64,000 nt of DNA from Paraburkholderia nodosa DSM 21604 (GTDB taxonomy: Bacteria; Pseudomonadota; Gammaproteobacteria; Burkholderiales; Burkholderiaceae), in NCBI RefSeq assembly GCF_000519185.1, contig NZ_JAFA01000008.1, positions 1 through 64,000 of the forward strand, written 5' to 3'. Positions 44,516 through 55,481 of the stretch are shown piece by piece. The notes below the pieces were generated by a model that worked only from the letters and a program-made list of their open reading frames with translations, was not told the DNA's origin and made no database searches. The position numbers were made by a program, and so were the translations under genes. How positions within the stretch are numbered: position 1 is the stretch's first letter; each line of letters starts with the position of its first letter.

Positions 44516-45910
44516 TTACGGAGCCGGCACGCCGCGTTGCAGCGCCGGCGCCGACTTGCGGCACCACAGGCGGTAGGCGAGCCCGAGCACGCCCAGCCAG
44601 ACCGGAATCAGGTACACGGAAATGCGCAGATCCGGAATCAGATACATTACAACGAGAATGCCGCCGAGGAACGCGAGACATACGTAATTCGTCAGCGGAT
44701 AGCCAAGGCTGCGGAACGTGGTCGTCTGACCCGCGCGCGCCTTCTCGCGGCGGAACTTCAGGTGAATCAGGCTGATCATCGCCCAGTTGATGATGAGCGC
44801 GGACACGACGAGCCCCATCAGCAACTCAAACGCCTTGCCAGGCATGAAATAGTTGATGATCACGCAGGCGGCCGTGACGAACGCCGACACGCCGAGCGCC
44901 GCCAGCGGAATACCGCTCCGGCTCACCTTGAGCAGCGCCTTCGGCGCATTGCCCTGCTGCGCGAGGCCGTAGAGCATGCGGCTGTTGCAGTACACGCCGC
45001 TGTTGTAGACCGAGAGCGCCGCCGTCAGCACGACGAGATTGAGCACGTTGGCCACGAGGTCGCTGTTCATCGCGTGGAAGATCAGCACGAAGGGGCTGCC
45101 GCCAGCCACGACCTTCTGCCACGGGTAGAGCGAGAGCAGCACGCCGAGCGCGCCGATGTAGAAAATCAGGATGCGGTAGATCACCTGATTCGTCGCGCGC
45201 GGAATGCTGTGCGAGGGATCATCGGCCTCTGCCGCGGTGATACCGACCAGCTCCAGCCCACCGAACGAGAACATCACGACCGCCATGGCCATGACGAGAC
45301 CCGAGACGCCGTGCGGGAAGAAGCCGCCATTGCGCCAGAGGTTCGACACGCTCGCCTCGGGACCGGCCGAGCCCGAAAACAGCAGCCAGCCGCCGAAGGC
45401 GATCATGCCGACAATCGCGAGCACCTTGATGATGGCGAACCAGAATTCGAGCTCGCCGTACGACTTCACACTCGTGAGGTTGATGGCGTTGATGACCACG
45501 AAGAACACGAGCGCCGAGACCCACGTGGGCAAAGTCGGCCACCAGTAGTGCATGTAGATGCCGACCGCCGAAAGCTCGGCCATGCTCACGAGGATGTAGA
45601 GCACCCAGTAGTTCCAGCCGGAGAGAAAGCCCGCGAACGGGCCGAAATACTTGTCGGCGAAATAGCTGAACGAACCGGCGACGGGCTCGTCCACGACCAT
45701 CTCGCCCAGTTGCCGCATGATGAAGAACGCGATGATGCCGGCGATGCCGTAGCCGAGCAGCACCGAAGGGCCGGCGGTCTGAATCGTCTGCGCAATGCCG
45801 AGGAACAGGCCCGTGCCGATCGCCCCGCCCAGCGCAATGAGCTGGATGTGGCGATTCTTGAGGCCGCGTTTTAGCTGGCCGCGATTTTCACGCGTGTCGT
45901 TTGAAACCAT
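44516..45910 (-). CDS. aroP: Aromatic amino acid permease (AroP-like)
   Basis: A 464-residue APC-superfamily transporter with twelve predicted helices. RGLKNRHIQLIALGGAIGTG at the N-terminus, MFSFGGLELVGITAAEADDP and VYCNSRMLYGLAQQGNAP match AroP/PheP closely. It imports Phe, Tyr and Trp by proton symport. The start MVSNDTREN at 45910 was chosen over an upstream extension. It is divergent from the AsnC regulator and forms a unit with tyrB. Confidence 0.9.
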   Translation of the reverse strand: MVSNDTRENRGQLKRGLKNRHIQLIALGGAIGTGLFLGIAQTIQTAGPSVLLGYGIAGIIAFFIMRQLGEMVVDEPVAGSFSYFADKYFGPFAGFLSGWNYWVLYILVSMAELSAVGIYMHYWWPTLPTWVSALVFFVVINAINLTSVKSYGELEFWFAIIKVLAIVGMIAFGGWLLFSGSAGPEASVSNLWRNGGFFPHGVSGLVMAMAVVMFSFGGLELVGITAAEADDPSHSIPRATNQVIYRILIFYIGALGVLLSLYPWQKVVAGGSPFVLIFHAMNSDLVANVLNLVVLTAALSVYNSGVYCNSRMLYGLAQQGNAPKALLKVSRSGIPLAALGVSAFVTAACVIINYFMPGKAFELLMGLVVSALIINWAMISLIHLKFRREKARAGQTTTFRSLGYPLTNYVCLAFLGGILVVMYLIPDLRISVYLIPVWLGVLGLAYRLWCRKSAPALQRGVPAP

Positions 45911-46079
45911 GTCTCTTCCTGTCTCCGACTTATCTGCGCGGGGCCAAAGCATCCGGGTGGGACGCCGGCTCCGCTCCACGAAATAAAATTGCGCGCACAA
46001 CCTTCTGCGCCGGCGCGCTGCCAGGCTTGGGGGTATTGGCCGCCAGCCCGATCGGGTGCGCCCAGTGTATAGTTGGCGC

Positions 46080-46102
46080 GGAAAAATATGATTTCATCTC
46101 GT
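46080..46102. promoter_or_regulatory. AsnC/Lrp-type operator candidate, copy A
   Basis: An AT-rich 23-mer beginning GGAAAAATATG and ending TCATCTCGT in the aroP/asnC divergent region, matching copy B (46677-46699) at 16 of 23 positions. A TATAGT -10-like element lies just to its left. Confidence 0.4.
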
Positions 46103-46164
46103 ACGCAGGCAAACCCTGATTGATACAATTCCCTCTCTCCTAAAACCCATCTCACGCAAGATAA

Positions 46165-46638
46165 ATGCAAAATCTCGCGCTCGATACGATCGACATGCGG
46201 CTACTCGCCGCACTGCAGGAGCACGGCCGCGCCTCGAACCTCGAACTCGCGGCCGCGATCAAGCTCTCGCCCGCGCAGACACTCAGGCGTCACCGGCGGC
46301 TCGAGGAACTCGGCGTGATCCGGCGCTACGAGACTCGCCTCGACGCGCAGGCGCTCGGCTTCGGCGTGGTCGCCTTCATTCAGGTAACGATGGAGCGCGG
46401 GCACATGCGCGAGCTCATCAAGTTCAAGGAGCTCGTCGCGACGTTGCCGCAGGTGCAGGAGTGCTACTCCGTGACTGGCGATATCGACTACGTTCTGAAG
46501 GTGGTGGCGCGCGATCTCAAGGCGCTTTCCGAGTTCCTGCTCGATACGCTGATGCGCGCGCCCGGCGTGAACAGCGTGCAGTCGATCGTCTGCCTCGATG
46601 AACTCAAGGGGACGAGCGCGATGCCGCTGGAAGCCTGA
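46165..46638 (+). CDS. Lrp/AsnC-family transcriptional regulator
   Basis: A 157-residue regulator: N-terminal helix-turn-helix (DTIDMRLLAALQEHGR, then NLELAAAIKLSPAQ, residues 7-40) and a C-terminal RAM ligand domain (VQECYSVTGDIDYVLKVVARD). It is divergent from aroP-tyrB and probably tunes aromatic amino acid uptake and transamination. The HTH has an unusual SPAQTLRRHRRLEELG in place of the common SxxxxxRRxxRLE. Flanked by two similar AT-rich operator candidates. Confidence 0.9.
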   Translation: MQNLALDTIDMRLLAALQEHGRASNLELAAAIKLSPAQTLRRHRRLEELGVIRRYETRLDAQALGFGVVAFIQVTMERGHMRELIKFKELVATLPQVQECYSVTGDIDYVLKVVARDLKALSEFLLDTLMRAPGVNSVQSIVCLDELKGTSAMPLEA

Positions 46639-46676
46639 GACAAGCGCGCGCCAGGTCCGTCTGGCGGGGTTTTTCG

Positions 46677-46699
46677 GCGAAAATGCAATTTTATCTCAT
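46677..46699. promoter_or_regulatory. AsnC/Lrp-type operator candidate, copy B
   Basis: GCGAAAATGCAATTTTATC and three following bases; the core AAAATGCAATTTT is palindromic. It lies 38 bp past the asnC stop and 150 bp upstream of the sugar-type ABC importer. Confidence 0.35.
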
Positions 46700-46849
46700 C
46701 GGCGGCCTGCTGGCGGCGCAGCAGGACCGGCTGATGAAATAGTCTTGCTAAAAGGCCCATCGTGCTCTAAAAAACATGCTAGTTAGCATGTCTACTGGCC
46801 ACCCTGGACACTGCAACGGGCGGCTTCACAAGCGCGAGCGCGACAGTCC

Positions 46850-47590
46850 ATGAGTCTTCTTGAGCTCAGAGGCGTTTCCAGGCACTTCGGCGCCATTCAG
46901 GCGCTGACTGACGTGACGTTGAGCCTGGAACCCGGCCAGGTGGTCGGACTGATGGGCGACAACGGGGCCGGAAAATCCACGCTGGTGAAGGTCATCGCCG
47001 GCAACTTCCCGCCCTCCCATGGCGAAGTTCTCATCGACGGCAAGCCTGTTCATTTCGGCAGACCCGTGGACGCCCGCGCCAAGGGCATCGAGGTCGTGTA
47101 TCAGGACCTCGCGCTCTGCGACAACCTCACGGCGGCGGCCAACGTCTTTCTCGGGCGCGAGCCGCGCATCGGCATATGGCCCTTTCGCGTGCTCGATCAC
47201 GCGGCCATGTACCGGCGCGCCGCCGAGCTTTTCAAGGAACTGAAGTCCGAGACGCGCCCGCGCGATCTCGTCCGGCAAATGTCGGGCGGCCAGCGCCAGG
47301 CCGTGGCGATTGCGCGCACGCGACTGTCCGACGCGCGGCTCGTGCTCATGGACGAACCCACCGCTGCGATCAGCGTGCGCCAGGTGGTGCAGGTGCTCGA
47401 CCTCATCAAACGCCTGTCCGAACACGGCATTGCCGTCATTCTCATCAGTCACCGCATGCCTGACGTTTTCGAAGTCGCCCACCGCGTGGTCGTCATGCGG
47501 CGCGGGCGCATGGTGGCGGACAAGCAGATCGAAGCCTCTTCGCCGGAGGAAGTCACCGGCCTGATCACCGGAGCCATCGCCGCCGCCTGA
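46850..47590 (+). CDS. Sugar-type ABC transporter ATPase (single domain)
   Basis: A 246-residue ATPase with one ABC module: GDNGAGKST, MSGGQRQAVAIART, LVLMDEPTAAIS and ISHRM. Unlike RbsA-type proteins it has a single domain, as in FrcA of the CUT2 group, so it should work as a homodimer. It starts the operon ATPase-permease-binding protein. The 176-bp gap to the permease contains three hairpin repeats. Confidence 0.9.
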   Translation: MSLLELRGVSRHFGAIQALTDVTLSLEPGQVVGLMGDNGAGKSTLVKVIAGNFPPSHGEVLIDGKPVHFGRPVDARAKGIEVVYQDLALCDNLTAAANVFLGREPRIGIWPFRVLDHAAMYRRAAELFKELKSETRPRDLVRQMSGGQRQAVAIARTRLSDARLVLMDEPTAAISVRQVVQVLDLIKRLSEHGIAVILISHRMPDVFEVAHRVVVMRRGRMVADKQIEASSPEEVTGLITGAIAAA

Positions 47591-47603
47591 AGATGCCCGC
47601 GCG

Positions 47604-47754
47604 CGACGGCGTTGCAGGGGCCGCACAAGCGCTGAAGCGCCGGGTGCGGCCGACAGCTTTGCATGGGGCCGCACCAAGCGCTGAAGCGCCAAGTGCGCGC
47701 CGACAGCTTTGCATGGGGCCGCACTAAGCGCTGAAGCGCTAAGTGCGGCCGACA
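47604..47754 (+). repeat. Three tandem ~50-bp hairpin repeats in the permease leader
   Basis: Copies at 47604-47650, 47651-47700 and 47701-47750. Copies 2 and 3 have an exact 50-bp period and begin CGACAGCTTTGCATGGGG. Copy 3 folds as an 8-bp outer stem (47717-47724/47743-47750), 2x2 internal loop and 6-bp inner stem (47727-47732/47735-47740) with a GA loop. Copy 1 keeps the outer pairing; copy 2 has decayed pairing. The array ends against the GGAG ribosome site of the permease gene. A diverged copy precedes the MCP gene at 9161. Confidence 0.85.
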
Positions 47755-47766
47755 GGAGACCCGAAA

Positions 47767-48792
47767 TTGAACGATGCGCCGCAAAGGCCAAACCCGATGC
47801 CGACTTTGCTTGACGACCCCCAATCCGCGAAGACCCACACGCGCTGGAGCGGACTGCTCGCGAGCCAGGTGTTCTGGGTGGTGCTGGCGACGCTCGTTGC
47901 CTGCGTCCTGCTCTCGTTCGTTACCTCCACGTTCGCCACGCCGCAAAACCTCTTCAACGTCACGCGCAACTTCGCCTTCGTCGCCATCGTCGCGCTGGGG
48001 ATGATGGCCATCATCGTTACAGGTGGGATCGACATTTCGGTCGGCTCGACGATCGGCCTGAGCGGCATCGTGCTCTCCGTCACGATGAACGCGGGCTACC
48101 CGATCTGGGCCGGCATCGGCCTCGGCCTGCTCACTGCGGGGCTGGTCGGCCTCGTGAACGGCCTGCTCATCGCGTATCTCAACATGCAGCCTTTCGTCGT
48201 GACGCTCGGCATGCTGAGCGTAGGCCGCAGCCTCGCGCTCGTGATCTCCGGAAGCCGGACCATCTTCGAATTCGGACCCGACGGGCACAAGCTCCTCGTG
48301 CTCGGCGGCGGCAAAACGCTCGGCGTGGCCAATCCCGTGTGGTTTCTGATCGTCCTCGGCGTGCTGTTCTGGTTCGCCTTCGCCTTCACGCGTTGGGGCC
48401 GCTATGTCTTCGCGGTCGGCGGCAACCGTCATGCGGCAAATCTCACGGGCGTGCCGGTGCGGCGCGTGATCTGCTCGGTGTATGTGCTGGGCGGCCTGAT
48501 GGCAGGCGTCGCGGCCATTCTCGAAGTGGGCTGGCTCGGCGCGGTGACCACCGGCCTCGGCACCGGAGACGAACTCCGCGTGATCGCCGCCACGGTGATC
48601 GGCGGCACCAATCTCGCGGGCGGCGTGGGCAGCGCGTTCGGCACGATCGTCGGCGCCGCGCTCATCGAGGTGATCCGCAACAGCCTGATCCTGCTCGGCG
48701 TGGACTCGTTCTGGCAGGGCACGGTCGTGGGCGGCTTCATCATCATCGCCGTGCTGTTCAACCGGCTCGGCGGCGAGCGGCAAGAAGACTGA
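47767..48792 (+). CDS. Sugar-type ABC transporter permease
   Basis: A 341-residue CUT2-family permease with about ten hydrophobic helices. GGIDISVGSTIGLSGIVLS and GNRHAANLTGVPVRR plus GGTNLAGGVGSAFGT are family hallmarks (RbsC/FrcC type). I prefer the TTG start at 47767 (LNDAPQRPN read as Met) because GGAG lies 9 bp upstream; the ATG at 47797 has a weaker AAAGG site. It is preceded by the hairpin repeat array, which may affect its translation. Confidence 0.88.
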   Translation: MNDAPQRPNPMPTLLDDPQSAKTHTRWSGLLASQVFWVVLATLVACVLLSFVTSTFATPQNLFNVTRNFAFVAIVALGMMAIIVTGGIDISVGSTIGLSGIVLSVTMNAGYPIWAGIGLGLLTAGLVGLVNGLLIAYLNMQPFVVTLGMLSVGRSLALVISGSRTIFEFGPDGHKLLVLGGGKTLGVANPVWFLIVLGVLFWFAFAFTRWGRYVFAVGGNRHAANLTGVPVRRVICSVYVLGGLMAGVAAILEVGWLGAVTTGLGTGDELRVIAATVIGGTNLAGGVGSAFGTIVGAALIEVIRNSLILLGVDSFWQGTVVGGFIIIAVLFNRLGGERQED

Positions 48793-48977
48793 ACGGATTT
48801 CAGGGAGGCGCGGCCGGACTGCACGTGGAACCGCCGGACGTGAGCCATTACAAGAAACGCGACTCGTTGCGCGAGGTTCCGCAGAAAGCCCAAGGCACGG
48901 GCGCGGGCTTTCCTTCCGATGACGAAAACTGTACGAGACACGCGCGCCGTACAACCGGCGCCGCACAGGAGGAAACC

Positions 48978-49970
48978 ATGAAGAAAGCGTGGAAGTATCT
49001 CGCTGCGATCGGGGGGCTCGCCATGCTGGCCTCTTCCGCCTACGCAGCCGACAAGACCCTCGCGCTGGTCGTGAAGGGCCTCGACAATCCGTACTTCGAC
49101 CTCATGCACCAGGGCTGCGACCGGGCCAACAAGGAGCTCAGCAAACAGGGCTACAACTGCTATTACACCGGCCCCGCGACAGCCGCGGACGAAAGCGCCG
49201 AAGTGCAGATCGTCGACGACCTGCTGACCAAGGGCGTCGCGGCGATTGCGATATCGCCGTCGAACGCGCCGGCCATTGCCGAAGTGATCCGCCGCCGCAA
49301 CGCGAAGATCCCGATCATCACCGCGGACGCCGACCTGCTGCCGAAGGACCAGTCGTTGCGCAAGTCGTATGTGGGCACCGACAACTACGAGCTGGGCGTA
49401 AAGCTCGGCGAGCAGTTGAAGACGCTGATGCCCAAGGGCGGCAACATCTGCCTCGTGATGGGCAACCCCGCGGCCGAGAACATCAACCAGCGCGCCCAGG
49501 GCACGCGCGACGTGCTCTCGGGCAAGAAAGGCATCAAGAAGCTGGCGGGCGAAAACAACTGGCACGAGATCAGCGCCTGCCCGCTCTACGTGAACGACGA
49601 CGCCGCGAAAGCGAACCAGATGATGCAGGACACGCTCACCGCGAACGCCAGCACGCTGCAGGCGTTCGTGTTCGAGGGCGGCTGGCCGCTCTTCGCACCC
49701 GAGGCGTATTCGCAGGTGGTCGCGCCGATCATGGACAAGATCAACAGCGGCCAGTTCGTGATCGTTTCAGCCGATACGCTCGGACCGGAACTGCAGGCCC
49801 TCAAGGACCACAAGGTCAATGCGCTGGTCGGGCAGCGGCCTGAGGAAATGGGCTATCAGGCGGCGATGGTGATGCGCGACCTGGCGGAGGGAAAGACGGT
49901 GAAGCCGATCGTTCACACGGGTCTCGACGTTTGCACCTGGAAGAACGCGGATACGTGCCTGAAGCATTGA
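48978..49970 (+). CDS. Sugar-type ABC transporter periplasmic binding protein
   Basis: A 330-residue periplasmic protein with a signal peptide (about 1-23, ending SSAYA) and the type I binding fold (LALVVKGLDNPYFDLMHQGCDRA, AIAISPSNAPAIAEVI). Cys pairs (GCDRA...NCYYTG; C-terminal VCTWKNADTCLKH) may form disulfides. The ligand is unknown; the RbsB/FrcB family binds pentoses, fructose or related compounds. An AGGAGGA site fixes the ATG at 48978. Last gene of the operon, with a strong terminator. Confidence 0.9.
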   Translation: MKKAWKYLAAIGGLAMLASSAYAADKTLALVVKGLDNPYFDLMHQGCDRANKELSKQGYNCYYTGPATAADESAEVQIVDDLLTKGVAAIAISPSNAPAIAEVIRRRNAKIPIITADADLLPKDQSLRKSYVGTDNYELGVKLGEQLKTLMPKGGNICLVMGNPAAENINQRAQGTRDVLSGKKGIKKLAGENNWHEISACPLYVNDDAAKANQMMQDTLTANASTLQAFVFEGGWPLFAPEAYSQVVAPIMDKINSGQFVIVSADTLGPELQALKDHKVNALVGQRPEEMGYQAAMVMRDLAEGKTVKPIVHTGLDVCTWKNADTCLKH

Positions 49971-50035
49971 GCGCGTAACCCTGCGGGACCCTGGGCTCGG
50001 TCTGCACGAGCGCCGACAGGTCATCACCAGAAGCA

Positions 50036-50075
50036 AAAAAACCCGCGCCGGCACAATGTGCCGGACGCGGGTTTT
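50036..50075. terminator. Bidirectional terminator between the ABC operon and guaA
   Basis: A near-perfect stem of about 19 bp with one mismatched position and a 1-3 nt loop, A6 on one side and T5 on the other. It serves the convergent sugar-type ABC operon and guaA. Confidence 0.9.
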
Positions 50076-50104
50076 TGCATCGCCAGCAGGCTAGCGGGAG
50101 AACC

Positions 50105-51688
50105 TCACTCCCACTCGATCGTCGCGGGCGGCTTGCCCGAGATGTCGTACACCACACGGTTGATGCCGCGCACTTCATTGATGATGCGGTTCGATACGTG
50201 GCCCAGCAGTTCGTGCGGCAGGTGCGCCCAGTGCGCCGTCATGAAGTCGAGCGTCTGCACCGCACGCAGCGCAACGACATACTCGTAGGTGCGGCCATCG
50301 CCCATCACGCCCACGCTCTTCACCGGCAGGAACACGGCGAACGCCTGGCTCGTGAGTTCGTACCACGACTTGCCGGTTTCCTTGTCGATCGTGTTACGCA
50401 GCGTCTCGATGAAGATCGCATCGGCACGGCGCAGCAGATCCGCAAAATCGCGCTTCACTTCGCCGAGAATGCGCACGCCGAGGCCCGGGCCCGGGAACGG
50501 ATGGCGATAGACCATTTCGTGCGGCAGGCCGAGCTTCACGCCCAGTTCGCGCACTTCGTCCTTGAAGAGTTCGCGCAGCGGTTCGAGCAGCTTGAGGTTG
50601 AGCGTTTCCGGCAGGCCGCCCACGTTGTGGTGGCTCTTGATCGTGTGCGCGGCCTTCTTGCCCTTGCCGGCCGACTCGATGACGTCCGGATAGATCGTGC
50701 CTTGCGCGAGCCATTTGGCGTCGCTGAGCTTGCCCGCTTCCGTCTGGAACACTTCGACGAACTCCGCGCCGATGATCTTGCGCTTCGCTTCCGGATCGGT
50801 CACGCCCGCGAGCTTCGACATGAACGCTTCGCTCGCGTCGACGTGGATCACCTTCACGCCGAGGTTGTCGGCGAACATCGACATCACCTGCTCGGCTTCG
50901 TTCAGACGCAGCAGGCCGTGATCGACGAACACGCAGGTCAACTGGTCGCCAATCGCACGATGCAGCAGCGCCGCCGCGACCGACGAATCCACGCCGCCCG
51001 AGAGGCCGAGAATCACGTGCTCGTTGCCCACCTGCTTGCGGATCGTCTCGACGGCTTCGTCGATGTAGTGGCCCATCTCCCAGTCGGCCTTCGCGCCGCA
51101 GATGCCGAGCACGAAGCGCTCGAGCATCGCGCTGCCCTGCACCGTGTGCGTGACTTCCGGGTGCCATTGCAGGCCGTAGAAGTGGCGCGCTTCGTCGGCC
51201 ATGGCCGCGATCGGGCACGATTCCGTCGATGCCATCAGCTGGAAGCCCGCCGGCATTTCCGTGACCTTGTCGCCGTGGCTCATCCACACCTTGAGCATGC
51301 CGTGGCCTTCGCTCGTGCGGAAGTCTTCGATGCCTTCGAGGAAGCTCGTGTGATTGCGCGCGCGCACTTCAGCGTAGCCGAATTCGCGCAGGTGCCCGCC
51401 GTCCACCTTGCCGCCGAGCTGCTCGGCCATCGTCTGCATGCCGTAGCAAATGCCGAGAACCGGCACGCCCAGTTCGAACACGGCTTGCGGCGCGCGCGGC
51501 GTGTCGGTGTCGGTGACCGAATTCGGGCCGCCGGAGAGGATGATGCCCTTCGGCGCGAATTCGCGCACGAATGCGTCGTCCACATCGTACGGATGGATTT
51601 CCGAATAAACGTGGGCTTCGCGCACGCGGCGAGCGATGAGCTGGGTGACTTGCGAGCCGAAGTCGAGGATCAGGATTTTGTCGTGCAT
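50105..51688 (-). CDS. guaA: GMP synthase (glutamine-hydrolysing)
   Basis: A 527-residue two-domain enzyme converting XMP to GMP. The N-terminal class I glutamine amidotransferase has nucleophile Cys81 in GICYGMQ and the His/Glu pair in WHPE. The ATP-pyrophosphatase domain has the P-loop [10 protein letters not shown], and the C-terminal dimerisation domain ends PPATIEWE. Length is typical. It lies 179 bp downstream of a membrane-protein gene and guaB on the same strand, forming a guaB-containing purine biosynthesis locus. Confidence 0.97.
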   Translation of the reverse strand: MHDKILILDFGSQVTQLIARRVREAHVYSEIHPYDVDDAFVREFAPKGIILSGGPNSVTDTDTPRAPQAVFELGVPVLGICYGMQTMAEQLGGKVDGGHLREFGYAEVRARNHTSFLEGIEDFRTSEGHGMLKVWMSHGDKVTEMPAGFQLMASTESCPIAAMADEARHFYGLQWHPEVTHTVQGSAMLERFVLGICGAKADWEMGHYIDEAVETIRKQVGNEHVILGLSGGVDSSVAAALLHRAIGDQLTCVFVDHGLLRLNEAEQVMSMFADNLGVKVIHVDASEAFMSKLAGVTDPEAKRKIIGAEFVEVFQTEAGKLSDAKWLAQGTIYPDVIESAGKGKKAAHTIKSHHNVGGLPETLNLKLLEPLRELFKDEVRELGVKLGLPHEMVYRHPFPGPGLGVRILGEVKRDFADLLRRADAIFIETLRNTIDKETGKSWYELTSQAFAVFLPVKSVGVMGDGRTYEYVVALRAVQTLDFMTAHWAHLPHELLGHVSNRIINEVRGINRVVYDISGKPPATIEWE

Positions 51689-51867
51689 GGCTGCGGACGA
51701 GACCTAAAAAAGAACGGATACATAAAGCCGCGCGACAGTTCAAACGCGCGCAGCGTGAATTCATCAGGACCGGAGCCCCGCGCTACGGCGGCACCGGGTG
51801 GCGCAAGTTCGGGTGTGCTTCGGGCGCACTGCGTCTGCTGTTTCGGAGGCCGGGTTTGCGCGCGGCC

Positions 51868-52596
51868 TCAGCCACGCAGCGGCGGCCTCGGTGCGTCGGC
51901 CGCTTCGTCGCGAGCCGCCTGGCGCGCCTCTTGAGCTTGCGCCGGGCTGGCAGGCGGCGGCGTAACCGGCGACGGACGGGGCGTAACCGGCGGGACCGCC
52001 GCGGGCGTCACGGTCGGGACTTCGACCACGGGCTCGACCGGCGCTGCGGGCCGGTTCGGCTCACGCGCACTACCCCACGCCGTTTGCGGAGCACCGGGCT
52101 TCGCGTACGTCACCGGCTCCTCGCGTCGCGCCTTGGCGGCTTTGCGAGCTTCGCGCGCGTCGCGCCGCTGCGCGGCGGCTTCGGCCGGCGTGGTTCTTTC
52201 GCGCTTGCGCACCAAACCCGCCAGCCGCGCACCGCCCAACCCAAGGACGATCAGCCAGACGCCCACCGCGCCAGCCACCAACTGGCCGAAGCCCGTGAGC
52301 TGCGGACTACGCACGCCGATCAGCCAGACCAGCATCAGCACGCCCGCAATCCAGTTGACGTGCCCCACGGTGCGACCCACGGGCACCGTCATCTCCCCGT
52401 GGAAGGCCGCGCGCAGCGCGAGCCACGCGAAACCCAGCAGCACCACGCCGAAAGCCTGCCCAACGAGCGCCGGTTGCGGTTGCACCAGTTGCAACGCGTT
52501 GTAGACCAGGGTCCAGGGCGTGAGAACGAACAGCACGCCGAACCCCAGCAACGTCAACGCATCGACAATCAGCAGCACGCGCAGCAGCGGCTTCAT
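51868..52596 (-). CDS. Membrane protein with basic/proline-rich tail, between guaB and guaA
   Basis: A 242-residue protein with four hydrophobic helices in the first 130 residues (MKPLLRVLLIVDALTLLGFG first). A highly charged Arg/Ala/Lys cytoplasmic segment (about 131-160) and a Pro/Val/Ala-rich, probably disordered tail follow. I do not recognise a function. It starts 6 bp after the guaB stop, so it must be cotranscribed with guaB; the conserved interposition between guaB and guaA is typical of Burkholderia-like genomes but unexplained. Confidence 0.75.
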   Translation of the reverse strand: MKPLLRVLLIVDALTLLGFGVLFVLTPWTLVYNALQLVQPQPALVGQAFGVVLLGFAWLALRAAFHGEMTVPVGRTVGHVNWIAGVLMLVWLIGVRSPQLTGFGQLVAGAVGVWLIVLGLGGARLAGLVRKRERTTPAEAAAQRRDAREARKAAKARREEPVTYAKPGAPQTAWGSAREPNRPAAPVEPVVEVPTVTPAAVPPVTPRPSPVTPPPASPAQAQEARQAARDEAADAPRPPLRG

Positions 52597-52602
52597 CGAG
52601 GT

Positions 52603-54118
<1,516 letters not shown>

Positions 54119-54332
54119 CAGCGCTAACAGTAGCTTAGCGCCGTTTTCGGGATTATTTCCACGCTCCGGCCCTGCCGGCGAGAGCCGTGCGGGCGCGGCT
54201 CGCCTCCGACCCGAATATCGGGCGCACGCTGCAGGATTGAACAAGACGGGTGCGCACGCCTCCAGTTATGCTTCGGGCCGTCCTGTCAAAACGGCCCGCC
54301 TGGGCCGCGCGAAGTTTCTGGAGGCAATACAA

Positions 54333-55385
54333 ATGCAGCGTGGTGTGTTGTACGGCGTGCTCGCCGGCGCGTTATGGGGAACGGTGTTCCTCGTACCCCG
54401 GCAACTGGCGGAGTTCTCACCATTGCTCCTGAGCGCGGGCCGCTACGCGATGTATGGGCTCGTCTCACTCGCCGCGCTGGTGCCCATGCTGCGCCGCGTC
54501 TGGCCGCGCATGACGCGCGCCGACCTCGTCGCGCTCGTGAAACTCGCGCTCGTGGGCAACGTGCTCTATTACCTGTTTCTCGCAAGCGCGATTCATCTGG
54601 TGGGCATCGCGCCGGCCTCGCTGATCGTCGGCGTGCTGCCCGTCACCGTCACGCTGCTCGGCCGCCGCGACCATGGCGCCTTGCCGCTTTCGCGTCTGGT
54701 CTGGCCGCTTGCGATGATCGCGGCCGGTATCGTCTGCATCAACGTGGACGTGTTCACCGCCGCCAGCGAGGCAGGCGGTGCGAGCGTCCTCACGCGCATT
54801 GCGGGCATTGGCTGCGCCGTCGGCGCGCTCGTGTGCTGGACCTGGTTCGCGGTCGAAAACGCGCGTTATCTGCAGCGCAATGCGCACTTCAGCGGCAACG
54901 AATGGTCGGTGCTCTGGGGCGTGGTCACGGGCGCGCTCGGCGGCCTGCTCTGGCTCGGCATTCTCGTCGTGCCGTCGCACTGGGTGCAGGAAACCGTGGC
55001 CGCCGGCCGCTGGACCACGTTCTGGCAGTTGAATCTGGTGCTCGCGATCGGCGCGTCATGGCTCGGCAACGGCCTCTGGAACGCGGCCGCCAAGCGCTTG
55101 CCGCTCACGCTCTCGGGCCAGATGATCGTGTTCGAGACGCTGTTCGCCCTGCTCTACGGCTTTATCTACGATCACCGGCTGCCGCGCGGGCTGGAAATCG
55201 CCGCGATCGTGCTGCTGGTGGCGGGCGTGAGCTGGTCGGTACGCCAGCATTCGGGCGGCCCCGAAGATACCGCGCACGGCGACGGCATCGTGCCGGACGG
55301 CGATCTGCCGGGCATCGGCAACGACAGCGGCCGCGCGCACCCCAACGCCGACGCGAAGCGAAGCGGCCGCACGACCACCGCCTGA
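54333..55385 (+). CDS. EamA/DMT-family transporter
   Basis: A 350-residue inner-membrane protein with about ten helices in two EamA-type halves (GVLAGALWGTVFLVPRQLAEF first) and a hydrophilic C-terminal tail of about 45 residues rich in Gly, Asp and Arg. The family exports amino acids, drugs or metabolites; the substrate is unknown. The start at 54333 is set by CTGGAGG 9 bp upstream. Divergent from guaB, convergent with rnfH. Confidence 0.85.
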   Translation: MQRGVLYGVLAGALWGTVFLVPRQLAEFSPLLLSAGRYAMYGLVSLAALVPMLRRVWPRMTRADLVALVKLALVGNVLYYLFLASAIHLVGIAPASLIVGVLPVTVTLLGRRDHGALPLSRLVWPLAMIAAGIVCINVDVFTAASEAGGASVLTRIAGIGCAVGALVCWTWFAVENARYLQRNAHFSGNEWSVLWGVVTGALGGLLWLGILVVPSHWVQETVAAGRWTTFWQLNLVLAIGASWLGNGLWNAAAKRLPLTLSGQMIVFETLFALLYGFIYDHRLPRGLEIAAIVLLVAGVSWSVRQHSGGPEDTAHGDGIVPDGDLPGIGNDSGRAHPNADAKRSGRTTTA

Positions 55386-55481
55386 GCGCACCGGGCCGCA
55401 AAAAGCCGAATGGGCGAGACAGCGCAAGCTATCCCGCCCATTGCGTTCGTGCGGCAAATCCGTGGCAACCCGCCTCGAGCC

